Below, piece by piece: positions 1-8,293 of a DNA stretch of 64,000 bases. Numbering within the stretch: position 1 is the stretch's first letter; each line of letters opens with the position of its first letter. The stretch is taken from positions 124,001 through 188,000 of the forward strand of contig JAEWIS010000048.1 of assembly GCA_023386955.1 (NCBI GenBank), written 5' to 3'. Source of the stretch: Bacillota bacterium (lineage in GTDB: Bacteria; Bacillota; Bacilli; Paenibacillales; NBRC-103111). Under the pieces are notes generated by a model that did not search any database, was not told where the DNA came from, and saw only the letters and a program-made list of their open reading frames with translations. The translations under genes and the position numbers were made by a program.

Positions 1-76
1 CTTTGCTGTCCCGACCGTTCTTGGTGGAGCCTACGCCCTTCTTGGAAGCGAACAGCTGCAAATTAAGCTTCAACAT
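1..76 (-). CDS. rpmA: 50S ribosomal protein L27, N-terminal part (runs off window)
   Basis: Only the first 25 codons are in the window. They begin with LNLQLFASKKGVGS after MLK and continue with NGRDS, the Firmicute form of L27, whose N-terminal extension is removed after LQLF so that the mature protein can reach the peptidyl-transferase centre. The ATG has a strong site (AAGGAGG) lying inside the last codons of the upstream protease gene, so translation of the two is likely coupled. It is the third gene of an rplU-prp-rpmA operon. The 3' part lies outside the window. Confidence 0.95.
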   Translation of the reverse strand, partial: MLKLNLQLFASKKGVGSTKNGRDSK

Positions 77-82
77 GGATGT

Positions 83-433
83 CTACCTCCTTCTTGATTT
101 GGTTGTATGTCCGTCCCGAATGGTGACGAATGCACCATAGGATTCTTGTATGGACTGTATCATCACTACCATCGCCTCCAGCAGAAGCTGGACACGCTCG
201 GCTGTTTCACCAGGAGCAAGCTCCGGTACGACAGCCTCCAGAAACCCTTCCTCCACCCGGCCGGCAAGCTCAAGGCCCGTCAGCTTCTCAATGGCGTTCA
301 AGGTTCCCACGGTAACAGCGGATACTCCGGCGCAAACAATATCCTTGCCCGGATCATTATAACCTGCATGGCCCGTTACGGTGAAGGAAACGATGCTTCC
401 CTTCGCGTTCCGGTCAATCCTCACCTTAATCAT
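83..433 (-). CDS. prp: Ribosomal-processing cysteine protease Prp (YsxB family)
   Basis: A 116-residue cytoplasmic cysteine protease that removes the N-terminal extension of ribosomal protein L27 in Firmicutes. The catalytic pair is visible: His22 in GHAGY and Cys34 in DIVCAGVSAV, both at the positions known for the family. The gene sits between rplU and rpmA, six bases before the substrate gene, which is the standard arrangement. The start is preceded by GGGGAGCG. The C-terminus is a basic KSRRR tail whose codons double as the ribosome binding site of rpmA. Confidence 0.95.
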   Translation of the reverse strand: MIKVRIDRNAKGSIVSFTVTGHAGYNDPGKDIVCAGVSAVTVGTLNAIEKLTGLELAGRVEEGFLEAVVPELAPGETAERVQLLLEAMVVMIQSIQESYGAFVTIRDGHTTKSRRR

Positions 434-454
434 AGAAAGCCGCTCCCCTGCCGA

Positions 455-766
455 TTAAGCCTGGATGCTTTCGATGGTGATCTTGGTGTAAGGCTGACGG
501 TGGCCTTGCTTCTTACGGTAGTTTTTCTTGGCCTTATATTTGAACACGATGATCTTCTTGTCTTTGCCATGTTTTTCAACCTTGGCAGAAACAGAAGCGC
601 CGGCTACAAGGGGAGAGCCTACTACCAGCCCGTCTTCCTTGGAAAGCAGAAGAACACGGTCAAACTTGACCACGTCGCCTTCAGCAGCGTCAACCTTCTC
701 GATGTAAATAACATCGCCTTGTTGAACCTTATATTGCTTACCGCCTGTTTCGATAACAGCGTACAT
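455..766 (-). CDS. rplU: 50S ribosomal protein L21
   Basis: A 103-residue protein starting [14 protein letters not shown], with the conserved [15 protein letters not shown] block near the C-terminus, both typical of L21, which binds 23S rRNA in the large subunit. A longer reading that starts six codons upstream is possible, but GGAGGTG lies nine bases before the ATG at 766, which fixes the start there. It is the first gene of the rplU-prp-rpmA operon and is probably controlled by the leader just upstream. Confidence 0.97.
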   Translation of the reverse strand: MYAVIETGGKQYKVQQGDVIYIEKVDAAEGDVVKFDRVLLLSKEDGLVVGSPLVAGASVSAKVEKHGKDKKIIVFKYKAKKNYRKKQGHRQPYTKITIESIQA

Positions 767-784
767 TTCGTTGCACCTCCTCAT

Positions 785-861
785 GTTGAGACTCGCCGTG
801 AGTCCAGGTGACCGGCTTGGCCGATGCTTCAGGAACCCGACCCGTGCGGTTGCAGCATGTT
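785..861 (-). ncRNA. L21 leader (ribosomal protein autoregulatory leader), candidate
   Basis: The stretch before rplU on the minus strand holds GCAACCGCACGGGT followed by GC-rich paired segments and the hairpin GGACTC-ACGGC-GAGTC just before the ribosome binding site. Position and the CAACCGCACGG core fit, from memory, the L21 leader found in Bacillota. No covariance model could be run. Confidence 0.6.
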
Positions 862-938
862 TTACAACATACCAAAACAGGATAACATATTATGCCCATG
901 ATGGCAAGGACGTATTTGGCAGAATCGCAGCAATCACA

Positions 939-1931
939 TTATAAGGGCGTCCCCGCCGAGTCTGATGTTTGCCGCCCCCACGCATTTTCTTGCCCATACA
1001 CCTTAAGACCCTCTTCCCGGATGGCATTCAGCTCCTCCGCCGTCATTAAGCCCGACCGGTACAAATTGAGATACTCCTGGGAAACCGTCTGGTCAAAAAT
1101 CAGCAGATCATCGGTGTTGATTGTAACCTTCACCCCATAATCGTACAGCCGCCGGATGGGATGGCTGCCGTAGTCCTCCGCCCTGCGCAGCATAATATTG
1201 CTGGTGGGGCATACATGGAGTCGTACGCCCGCATCCGCAAGCCGCCGCATCACCAACGGTGACTGAGCCGCTGCAATCCCGTGATGCACCTCGTCCAGCT
1301 CCAGCTCCTCCACCGCCTCCAGAACATCCTCCGCCGTCCCGAATTCCCCTGTATGGGCCCGCAGTACAACACCATAGTTCCTGGCCAGCCGGAATAAATC
1401 CTTGAAGCAGCGGGCAGACTGCGCCAGTTCATTCCCGCAAATATCCACAGAGCGGAACCAGCCGCTTGCTAATGCCTCCTCAAAACGCGCTTTCACCTGA
1501 TCGGGATTGCAGCCCCTGTCCAAAGCCAGCTCCGGCAAAAATACCGCCTCCGGCGCATAGCGGCTGTGCATCTCCTTCATTGTACGGATAAAAGGCCCCA
1601 CTCCGCCCAACGACTGGATTTCATCCAGCCCGTAGTTTAGCGCCAGGACCCGGATCCCGTCCTCGGCAGCCTGTACAAACGAAGCCTGAACACGAAGGAG
1701 ATAACCCTCCAGACCAGGGCAATAGGATTTCACATGAATAGTAAACCAATCGCCCATTTCCCCCAGGGTAGCAAACCGCCCGGACGGCGGCGCAAGCTTA
1801 GCCTTGGCCAATTGAGCCACATACCGGATATTGCCGCCCCGGCCTGCATGGCTGTGCAAATCACTTTTGGGAATGTGCGTGACCTCTGACAAGGCCCCTT
1901 GCTCCAATGCTTCCATAAACCGCTGCTTCAT
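939..1931 (-). CDS. Adenosine deaminase-family amidohydrolase
   Basis: A 330-residue metal-dependent TIM-barrel hydrolase of the adenosine/adenine deaminase family, which deaminates a purine nucleoside or base in salvage. Visible metal and catalytic residues are HSH at 26-28, RAHTGEFG around 191-198 (His193, catalytic Glu196), the HH pair at 216-217, and NTDD at 272-275. CPTSN at 241-245 is also a family motif. The length matches the family (about 330-350). The exact substrate (adenosine, adenine or a modified base) cannot be read from sequence. It stands alone on the minus strand between the ribosomal operon and a divergent promoter. Confidence 0.85.
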   Translation of the reverse strand: MKQRFMEALEQGALSEVTHIPKSDLHSHAGRGGNIRYVAQLAKAKLAPPSGRFATLGEMGDWFTIHVKSYCPGLEGYLLRVQASFVQAAEDGIRVLALNYGLDEIQSLGGVGPFIRTMKEMHSRYAPEAVFLPELALDRGCNPDQVKARFEEALASGWFRSVDICGNELAQSARCFKDLFRLARNYGVVLRAHTGEFGTAEDVLEAVEELELDEVHHGIAAAQSPLVMRRLADAGVRLHVCPTSNIMLRRAEDYGSHPIRRLYDYGVKVTINTDDLLIFDQTVSQEYLNLYRSGLMTAEELNAIREEGLKVYGQENAWGRQTSDSAGTPL

Positions 1932-2023
1932 CGTATCCCCCCGTAACCATTATCCAATCGTTGGAAATAAACTACTACGCAGAAAATGGGATAAGGGTTC
2001 CAGGGAATGAGTATCAAAGATCA

Positions 2024-2052
2024 TTGGAATACATACCCGCTTCCTATATAAT
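2024..2052 (+). promoter_or_regulatory. Sigma-A promoter for the HD/HAD fusion gene
   Basis: TTGGAA at 2024-2029 and TATAAT at 2047-2052 are separated by exactly 17 bp. A transcript from here excludes the upstream ATG at 1961 and supports the start at 2102. Confidence 0.75.
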
Positions 2053-2101
2053 CACCCTAACAGTTTGTTCACCCGAGTTTCCGAAAGGTGTGATCCCCTA
2101 C

Positions 2102-2848
2102 ATGCATGTAATGTTCCAAAAGCTTCTGCAGGGAATAGAGCTGACCGGCGATTTAAAAAGCGACGTCAGCGCGTTTCTTACCGGCAACGGCTGTCCCGCC
2201 ACTGCCCTCCATTCTATGGAGGTGGGCGAGGAAGCGCGCAGCACCGCTCTTCGCTTCGGCGGCGATCCGCAAGCAGCAGAGGCGGCCGGCTGGCTTCATG
2301 ACATCAGCGCCGTGTTTCCCGCAGATACCCGGGTTGAGGTTGCGCGGATCCTGCAGGTAGAGGTGCTTCCCGAGGAAGAGCAATTCCCCATGATCATCCA
2401 CCAGAAGCTGTCCCGGGTTATGGCCGAAGACATTTTTGGAATCCGCAACACAGAAATTCTTGATGCAGTTGGATGTCACACCACACTCCGGGCAGGATCA
2501 AGCCATTTGGACCGGATATTGTTTGTGGCGGACAAAATTGCCTGGGACCAAACAGGAACGCCGCCGTATCTGGACAGACTAAACGCAGAGCTGGAGCATT
2601 CCTTGGAACACGGGGCGTACGCCTACCTTTCTTACCTGTGGGAGCGCCGGAATACGCTGCGCGTGATTCATCCCTGGCTGCGCGAGGCCCATGGGGAGCT
2701 GGAGCAGGCCCTCCGTTTGCCTGTAAAGCCCCGCTGCTCGGCTGTTGTGCTGGATCTGGACGGCACCCTGCTCAACTCCCGCAAGGAGGTGTCCCCGCGC
2801 AACGCCAAGGCGGTGCTGGACTGTGGCCATGGGCAACGCTATACCTGA
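2102..2848 (+). CDS. HD-domain phosphohydrolase (YqeK-like) fused to a truncated HAD N-terminus
   Basis: A 248-residue protein. Residues 1-205 form an HD-type domain: His37, His66-Asp67 (WLHDIS), His100, His126 (GCHTTL) and Asp144 (FVADK) match the metal ligands of YqeK-like phosphohydrolases, which cleave dinucleoside polyphosphates such as Ap4A. Residues 212-241 then carry HAD motif I (VVLDLDGTLLNS), and the frame ends seven codons later. The start at 2102 lies after a good sigma-A promoter and follows GAAAGGTG. The HAD part is only the first ~30 residues of a Cof-type phosphatase and cannot be active. The HD enzyme itself looks intact. Confidence 0.8.
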   Translation: MHVMFQKLLQGIELTGDLKSDVSAFLTGNGCPATALHSMEVGEEARSTALRFGGDPQAAEAAGWLHDISAVFPADTRVEVARILQVEVLPEEEQFPMIIHQKLSRVMAEDIFGIRNTEILDAVGCHTTLRAGSSHLDRILFVADKIAWDQTGTPPYLDRLNAELEHSLEHGAYAYLSYLWERRNTLRVIHPWLREAHGELEQALRLPVKPRCSAVVLDLDGTLLNSRKEVSPRNAKAVLDCGHGQRYT

Positions 2849-2945
2849 ATTGAAGGAATTTGCAGCAGAGATTACCGTTTCCCATGACCGGGACGGCGTT
2901 GCATTGGTTTTGGAATCCCTGCTTCATGAATTGACCCGAAGCTGA
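2735..2945 (+). pseudogene. Collapsed Cof-type HAD phosphatase (internal deletion)
   Basis: The HAD motif I segment (VVLDLDGTLLNS) ends near 2827. In another frame the next codons read VAMGNAIPELKEFA, then HDRDGVALVLESL to the stop at 2945. This is the C-terminal motif IV region of Cof/HAD-IIB phosphatases. The middle of the gene, about 190 codons including the cap domain and catalytic Lys, is missing, and the two ends are joined out of frame around 2825-2832. The remnant is therefore a decayed second domain or gene. Confidence 0.8.
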
Positions 2946-3038
2946 ATAAAGCCCGATGGTGACAGATGGAAAGCGGAATGGTAGTATATATAAATGGTAT
3001 TGGCACCAACATCAGAAGGAAACAGGTGAATTGCGCCT

Positions 3039-3827
3039 ATGGCGAAGCGTTTTTTTCGATTGCTGACAGAACTATCCTCCCGTAAATCTATTTCTCGACT
3101 GACCGGCTCCTTCGCCAAATCCAGGGTTAGCCGCAGGCTGATCCCCTGGTTTGCCCGCACGTACGGAATCCGGGTGGAGGATGCGGAGAAGCATGTACGG
3201 GAATATGCGTCGCTGAACGATTTCTTCTCGCGGCGGCTGAAGCCCGGCTTGCGACCCATCGCCAAGGATGCGGATATTGCCGTCAGTCCCGTGGATTCCT
3301 TGATCACCGGCATTGGTCCCATCCGGGAGGGACAGCTTCTTCAGATTAAAGGCCAGGACTATACCCTGGAGGAGCTGCTGAACGAATCGCCCCGGCTTGT
3401 CAGCTATACAGACGGATTCTTTATGGTGCTGTACTTAAGCCCCACCGATTACCACCGGATCCATTCTCCGGTCGCCGGCAAAATCCTGGAGAAGGAGCAT
3501 ATCCCCGGCAAGGTTTATCCGGTGAACGATTTTGGGCTGGTCCACATGAAGCGTGTCCTGTCCCGCAACGAACGCCTGGTGACCTACATCCGCCATGATT
3601 ACGGCGAGCTGGCGGTGGTGAAGGTAGGCGCGATGAATGTCAGCAGCATTCAATATGCAACTCCGCTGCCGAATTGTCTCACCCGCGGCGGCGATCTGGC
3701 CTATTTCGAATTCGGCTCCACGGTGGTGCTCCTCTTCGAGAACGGCACCTTCACTCCCCGGCCGGATCTGCAAACGGGAAAAAAGGTCAAAATGGGGGAA
3801 ACCCTGGGTCTGCTTCACACCAAATAA
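3039..3827 (+). CDS. psd: Phosphatidylserine decarboxylase
   Basis: A 262-residue pyruvoyl-dependent enzyme that makes phosphatidylethanolamine from phosphatidylserine at the membrane. It self-cleaves within FGST (225-228), so Ser227 becomes the pyruvoyl group of the alpha chain. The family norm at this site is LGST or GGST. Asp86 in SPVDS and His142 in YHRIHSP fit the catalytic triad used for self-cleavage. Length is normal for the single-domain bacterial form. No phosphatidylserine synthase gene is adjacent. Confidence 0.93.
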   Translation: MAKRFFRLLTELSSRKSISRLTGSFAKSRVSRRLIPWFARTYGIRVEDAEKHVREYASLNDFFSRRLKPGLRPIAKDADIAVSPVDSLITGIGPIREGQLLQIKGQDYTLEELLNESPRLVSYTDGFFMVLYLSPTDYHRIHSPVAGKILEKEHIPGKVYPVNDFGLVHMKRVLSRNERLVTYIRHDYGELAVVKVGAMNVSSIQYATPLPNCLTRGGDLAYFEFGSTVVLLFENGTFTPRPDLQTGKKVKMGETLGLLHTK

Positions 3828-3850
3828 ATATTTATTCTCGCCAAAAAATC

Positions 3851-3893
3851 AGCCGGCTTCCCGCATCCCATGCGGCCGAGGCCGGTTTCCCTA
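3851..3893 (+). terminator. Candidate terminator after psd
   Basis: A nested stem AGCCGGC...GCCGGTT encloses CCGCAT-CCC-ATGCGG and is followed by a short TTT run. It lies between psd and the MFS gene. The outer stem is imperfect. Confidence 0.45.
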
Positions 3894-3912
3894 TTAGAGA
3901 GGAGAGAAAATC

Positions 3913-5172
3913 GTGTCCGTACCTGCATCACAGTTAAAGGGAGGAGCCGCTCAAGGCTCCGGGCCCGCTTCAACCGGGAATAATGCTACCATCTACAGCA
4001 TTTTATTCGCCATCAGTCTGGTCCATCTGCTCAATGACTCCATGCAATCGGTGATCCAGAGCATCCTGCCGATTCTGGAGGAGGGCATGAGCCTGACGTA
4101 CCTTCAAGTGGGTTTCGTCATCTTCGGACTGAATGTCACCTCCTCCATTCTCCAGCCCGTCGTAGGTATGTATACCGATAAAAAACCGTCGCCCTGGCTG
4201 CTTCCCACCGGAATGGTGGCCAGCTTCTTCGGTATGCTGACTTTGGCCTTCGCCAATCAATATTGGCAGGTCATTGTGGCTGTGGTGCTTATCGGCCTGG
4301 GTTCGGCGGTATTCCACCCCGAGGGCTCCCGGGTGGCCAACATGGCGGCTTCTCCGCGCCAGCGGGGCTTGGCCCAATCCATTTTCCAGGTGGGCGGCAA
4401 CGCAGGCCAATCTCTTGGTCCCATTATGACCGCGCTGATTTTCGTCACCGCCAAACAATTCGGCGCCATCTACTTCACCTTTGTCGCCGGGGCCGCCATA
4501 TTGGTCCAATGGTTTGTAGCCAAGTGGTATAAGGCCTACATCACCGCCAACCCGCGGGCTGCCCGAGCATCAAGCGCCACAGTCTTCACTCCCGAACGCA
4601 AGCGCAAAGTCCGCAATGCCGTGGTCATGCTGGTGGTGCTGGTATTCGCCAGATCCTGGTACTCCGCCTGCATTTCCAACTATTACGCGTTTTATCTCCG
4701 GGATGTGCTGAATACCAGCATCGGCAACGCCCAATGGTACATCTTCACTTTCCTGGGCGCCGGAGCTGTAGGGACCTTCTTCGGGGGGCCGCTGGGAGAC
4801 CGCTTCGGGCGGAAGAACATCCTGTTTTTTTCCATGCTGGGCAGCGCTCCGTTTGCACTCCTGCTGCCGTATGCCAACACGTTCTGGGCGCTGCCTCTTC
4901 TGGCAGTGATGGGCTTTATCCTGCTCTCCAGCTTTTCGGTGACTGTCGTATATGCCCAGGAGCTGGTTCCCGGCAAAATCGGAACCGTATCGGGTCTGAT
5001 TACCGGTCTGGCCTTTGGCATGGGGGCATTGGGCTCCGTTGCCTTGGGGGCGATGGCCGACTTTACCAGCATCAGCTTTGTAATGAAAATATGCTCGGTG
5101 CTTCCGCTGCTGGGACTGCTGACGTTCCTGCTGCCCGCCGACACAACCGTCCGTTCCTGGTCAGGGGAATAA
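3913..5172 (+). CDS. MFS exporter, fosmidomycin-resistance (Fsr) type
   Basis: A 419-residue membrane transporter with about twelve hydrophobic segments. The stretch SAVFHPEGSRVA after helix 4 and the early LVHLLNDSMQS motif are typical of the Fsr branch of the major facilitator superfamily, which exports small drugs by proton antiport. The GTG start at 3913 has GAGGAGAG seven to twelve bases upstream. The first ~25 residues are a Gly/Ala/Ser-rich cytoplasmic tail. The real substrate is not known. Confidence 0.85.
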   Translation: MSVPASQLKGGAAQGSGPASTGNNATIYSILFAISLVHLLNDSMQSVIQSILPILEEGMSLTYLQVGFVIFGLNVTSSILQPVVGMYTDKKPSPWLLPTGMVASFFGMLTLAFANQYWQVIVAVVLIGLGSAVFHPEGSRVANMAASPRQRGLAQSIFQVGGNAGQSLGPIMTALIFVTAKQFGAIYFTFVAGAAILVQWFVAKWYKAYITANPRAARASSATVFTPERKRKVRNAVVMLVVLVFARSWYSACISNYYAFYLRDVLNTSIGNAQWYIFTFLGAGAVGTFFGGPLGDRFGRKNILFFSMLGSAPFALLLPYANTFWALPLLAVMGFILLSSFSVTVVYAQELVPGKIGTVSGLITGLAFGMGALGSVALGAMADFTSISFVMKICSVLPLLGLLTFLLPADTTVRSWSGE

Positions 5173-5179
5173 GGCTGAA

Positions 5180-5218
5180 TTTACATTTCCTTTACATTTG
5201 ATTCACAATTCGTTCAAT
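5180..5218 (+). promoter_or_regulatory. PhoP-type box (four direct repeats, 11-bp period)
   Basis: TTTACA, TTTACA, TTCACA and TTCAAT start at 5180, 5191, 5202 and 5213, an exact 11-bp period with 5-bp gaps. This matches the B. subtilis PhoP core site (TT(A/C/T)ACA repeats). A possible -10 (TACCAT, 5228-5233) lies ten bases downstream, the spacing seen at PhoP-activated promoters. It precedes the LTA-synthase-like gene. Confidence 0.72.
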
Positions 5219-5239
5219 CCTCGCTGGTACCATAAAGGT

Positions 5240-5352
5240 ACAGGCGCTTGGGGCTACCCTTTAAGCCGGAGTATACCGGGCCACGGGGAAGCCGAAACAC
5301 CTTCAGTCACAAGTCCAGCGGAGCCTGCCGATACGCGCAGGCTCCTTTTTTT
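5240..5352 (+). promoter_or_regulatory. Structured leader ending in an intrinsic terminator, upstream of the LTA-synthase-like gene
   Basis: About 110 nt of GC-rich leader includes small hairpins (for example CCGG-AGTATA-CCGG). It ends with GGAGCCTGC (5320-5328), an 8-nt loop, GCAGGCTCC (5337-5345) and seven T. The terminator lies about 37 bp before the start codon, after the PhoP-type box, so it could attenuate the gene. I could not match it to a known riboswitch class. It may instead simply end the upstream MFS transcript. Confidence 0.6.
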
Positions 5353-5389
5353 CTGCCCCAAGCCATTTGACGAGGAAAGGTGTGAAATC

Positions 5390-7351
5390 ATGAGACAAAC
5401 CCGGCTTGCCCTCCGCAAGCTTCCTGCCCGCAAACGTCATCCCCTTACGCTGTGGCAGTCCGTTTGCATATCGGCAATCCTGGGTCTGGCCGCCCTGGCC
5501 CTGTGCCTGGGTATGGAATGGATGACCAGAGGCTCCTTTACCGAAGTGCGCTCCTGGATGGAAGGAAGCCGCAGCATTTTTCTTTTGAATGCCATGCTGA
5601 CCTTTTTTCTGCTCCTGCTGTGTTATGGCGTTATCGGTTCCCTTCTGCCTGCCATGGCCACGGCTGCGCTGTTATTGTCAGTGGGATCGTTGATCAGCTA
5701 CTTCAAGACCAGGCTCATCGGCGAGCCCTTTTTCCCTTGGGACATCCTGTTAAACCAGGAGGGAATGAACATCGCACCCTTGGTAACCGGCTCCAACGCA
5801 TATATCCGGATCGGCGTCATCATTCTGGTGGTGGCGGGCCTGGTCCTTCTGCGGGTAAAGCTGGGGCGTTTTGCTCCCTCCTGGTGGGGCCGCCTGGGCC
5901 TGGTTCTGGTAGCTGCGGCGGGGCTGGTCTCCTTCGCCTTCCAGAGCACGTGGGCCAACCGGATGCTGAATCAGGCAGGTGTTGCCCAGATTATCTGGAA
6001 CCAGCAGGAGAACTACGGCAACAACGGTTTTGCCTTGGCTTTTACTTTAAACGTGAAAAATTCCATTATCACCAAACCAACCGGATACGGGGAGCAGGCC
6101 ATTGGCAGCATTGCCGCCAAGCTCACCTCCTCCCGGGGAGGAATGGCCACAGCTGCAGCAGATACGGCGGAGCCTGCAGGAAAGCTGCCCCATGTGATTT
6201 TCGTAATGAGCGAGGCCTTCTGGGACCCAACGCTGCTGCCGGGAGTGACCTTCAGCGAGGATCCGCTGCCCACCATCCACCGCCTCCAGGAGCGCTACGG
6301 AGCCAGCACCATGCTTACCCCCCAGTTCGGCGGAGGCACCAGCAACGTGGAGTTTGAGGTGCTGACGGGGTTTTCCACCAGCTTTTTACCCAGCGGCTCC
6401 GTGCCTTACCAGCAATATATCAGCCAGCCTATCCCCAGCCTGGCCAGTTTTTTTGAAAGCCGCGGCTACCGCAGTTTGGCTGTCCATTCCTACGAGGGGT
6501 GGTTCTGGAACCGGAACAATGTTTACAAATGGATGGGATTTGAGGGCTTCAAAAGCCTGAGCCACTTTACGGAACCGGAGTACAAGGGCGCCTTCATTGC
6601 GGACAGCGAGGTCTCCCGCAGCATTATCCGGGAGGTGGAGAAGTCGGAGGAGCCGGTATTTATTTACGCCGTTACCATGCAGAATCACGGGCCTTACAAC
6701 GATGACCGGTACGGCCAGACAGACATTGCCATCGACGGGGATTTGACGGATGAGGCCAAACAGATCATCAACACCTATACCCAGGGGGCCAAGGATGCAG
6801 ACGCCAGCCTGAAGATGCTGATTGATTATTTTGAGGAAAAGGAAGAGCCAGCCTATATTGTCTTCTACGGCGACCATCTGCCCATGCTGGGGTATGATTA
6901 CGATGTTTACCGGCAAACTGGCTTTATCGGCTCCCCTCTGACGGAGGAATGGAGTTTGGAGGAGCTGCGCAGCATGCGCTCCGTCCCCTTGGTCACTTGG
7001 ACCAACGTTCCGGTGAAGGCGGAGCTGCCTGCCACCATCAGCTCGTCCTTCCTGGGATCCTTTGCGCTGAAGGCGCTGGGGATTGAACCCGTCGGGCAGT
7101 TCGCCTTGAATGCGGAGCTGTATCCATCCCTGCCGGGTCTCCTGCGCAATCTGACCATTGACAGTGGTGATACCCTGTCCGGGATCGTACCGGAGGAGGC
7201 AAGTGCATTGGTGGAGGATTACCGACTGCTCCAATACGATATGCTGTTCGGCAATCAATATCTGGCGGGCAAAATGGATGAGGACTTCCTCGGCCGCCTG
7301 GCCCTGCCCGCCTACAACGTTATGGATGCGGAGCAGCCGGCGCTCCGTTAG
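5390..7351 (+). CDS. LTA-synthase-like sulfatase (membrane phosphoglycerol transferase family)
   Basis: A 653-residue polytopic enzyme. Five hydrophobic segments lie within residues 22-185, followed by an extracellular sulfatase-fold domain. Glu275 (MSEAFWD) and Thr317 in GGGTSNVEFE match the metal ligand and catalytic Thr of LtaS-type enzymes, and YGDHLP is the second metal motif. Relatives polymerise glycerol-phosphate into lipoteichoic acid or transfer phosphoglycerol. The ATG at 5390 follows GAGGAAAGGTGTG. The upstream frame is open to 5198, but those codons cover the terminator and PhoP-type box and are not protein-like. The precise acceptor is unknown. Confidence 0.88.
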   Translation: MRQTRLALRKLPARKRHPLTLWQSVCISAILGLAALALCLGMEWMTRGSFTEVRSWMEGSRSIFLLNAMLTFFLLLLCYGVIGSLLPAMATAALLLSVGSLISYFKTRLIGEPFFPWDILLNQEGMNIAPLVTGSNAYIRIGVIILVVAGLVLLRVKLGRFAPSWWGRLGLVLVAAAGLVSFAFQSTWANRMLNQAGVAQIIWNQQENYGNNGFALAFTLNVKNSIITKPTGYGEQAIGSIAAKLTSSRGGMATAAADTAEPAGKLPHVIFVMSEAFWDPTLLPGVTFSEDPLPTIHRLQERYGASTMLTPQFGGGTSNVEFEVLTGFSTSFLPSGSVPYQQYISQPIPSLASFFESRGYRSLAVHSYEGWFWNRNNVYKWMGFEGFKSLSHFTEPEYKGAFIADSEVSRSIIREVEKSEEPVFIYAVTMQNHGPYNDDRYGQTDIAIDGDLTDEAKQIINTYTQGAKDADASLKMLIDYFEEKEEPAYIVFYGDHLPMLGYDYDVYRQTGFIGSPLTEEWSLEELRSMRSVPLVTWTNVPVKAELPATISSSFLGSFALKALGIEPVGQFALNAELYPSLPGLLRNLTIDSGDTLSGIVPEEASALVEDYRLLQYDMLFGNQYLAGKMDEDFLGRLALPAYNVMDAEQPALR

Positions 7352-7365
7352 TTTGCCGGCTCGCC

Positions 7366-7422
7366 AAAAAGCCCGATGGAGAAAATCCTGTCTGCAGGAT
7401 TCTCCATCGGGCTTCTTTGGGG
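7366..7422. terminator. Bidirectional terminator between converging genes
   Basis: A long near-perfect hairpin: AAGCCCGATGGAGAA pairs with TTCTCCATCGGGCTT, with an inner AATCCTG/CAGGATT stem. It has an A-run on the left and a short T-run on the right. It separates the LTA-synthase-like gene (+) from the AraC gene (-). Confidence 0.85.
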
Positions 7423-7461
7423 CGATGCCGCTTCTTGCTCAGGGCGTGTTTGCAACACACC

Positions 7462-8253
7462 CTACCGCATCTCCGAAGGGCTTTTGCCTGTGTAATGCTT
7501 GAACTGGCGGCTGAAGAAAAACACATCCCGGTACCCCAGCTCATGGGCCACCTCGGACACGGACAGCCCGGCATACCGGAGCAGATGCTCCGCCCGCTCG
7601 ATGCGGGAGCGGATGATGTAGGACTGCACCGACTGGCCGATCATCACCCGGAATTTGGTGGAGAAATACTTGGGGGATAGATTGGCCCGGGCCGCCAGAT
7701 CCTCCAGCTTGTGATGGCGGGCTGCATGAAGACGGATGTAATTGGCCACCTCGTGGATGGCCTCGGTCAGTTGGACGCTGTCACCGCCGCCCTCCGGCTC
7801 CTCCACCCGGTCCTCCCGGAGCAGATGTATCATCAGCTGCTTCAGCACCAGCCGCGCCTCCACCTCCGCTCCGAAGGTTTTCTCCACAAGAAACAGCCGC
7901 ACATAACTGGAGAGCAGACGTTCGAAATCCACATTTTCCTTGACGACCCTGTACGGCTCCGGCACCAGCTCGGGTATCCGGTTAAGATCAAAGTGAATAT
8001 AAGTAAGGGTCAGCGGCTTCTGGGGATTATGCACCGCATAGGTATCATCGCCGGGACGAAATAGAAAGCAGCTCCCCCGGCTGATCCGGTATTGCACCCC
8101 ATTCAGGTGCACCTCCCCTTCCCCGCTCCACACATAGAATAAATCGTAATTGGGCAGCCTTTCCTCCCTGCGGTGCCATTTCCAGCCGGGCTCACAGAGG
8201 ATTTTGGCAAAAGAGGGCTTCAAAATAAAATCATCCGGCGAAATCTCCAGCAT
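7462..8253 (-). CDS. AraC-family transcriptional regulator
   Basis: A 263-residue regulator. Residues about 20-150 form a cupin-like sensor domain (GEVHLNGVQYRISRGSCFLF), and residues about 165-263 hold two helix-turn-helix motifs ending with ELGYRDVFFFSRQFKHYTG, the AraC signature. Such proteins usually control sugar or, in some Bacillota, iron-siderophore uptake. A Fur-box-like site sits just upstream of its -35, which favours the latter. No uptake genes adjoin it. The start follows GGAAGGAAG. Confidence 0.9.
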   Translation of the reverse strand: MLEISPDDFILKPSFAKILCEPGWKWHRREERLPNYDLFYVWSGEGEVHLNGVQYRISRGSCFLFRPGDDTYAVHNPQKPLTLTYIHFDLNRIPELVPEPYRVVKENVDFERLLSSYVRLFLVEKTFGAEVEARLVLKQLMIHLLREDRVEEPEGGGDSVQLTEAIHEVANYIRLHAARHHKLEDLAARANLSPKYFSTKFRVMIGQSVQSYIIRSRIERAEHLLRYAGLSVSEVAHELGYRDVFFFSRQFKHYTGKSPSEMR

Positions 8254-8293
8254 CGGCCTACGCTTCCTTCCGTCACATCCTGTTCTTATGCTT

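Noticed and set aside
1961..2101. N-terminal extension of the HD protein from the ATG at 1961
   Set aside because: A sigma-A promoter lies inside this stretch and the encoded residues are not family-like; the start at 2102 is better.
5240..5352. Known riboswitch (c-di-AMP, c-di-GMP, cobalamin, fluoride) in the leader of the LTA-synthase-like gene
   Set aside because: None of the conserved cores I know could be matched; kept only as an unclassified leader.
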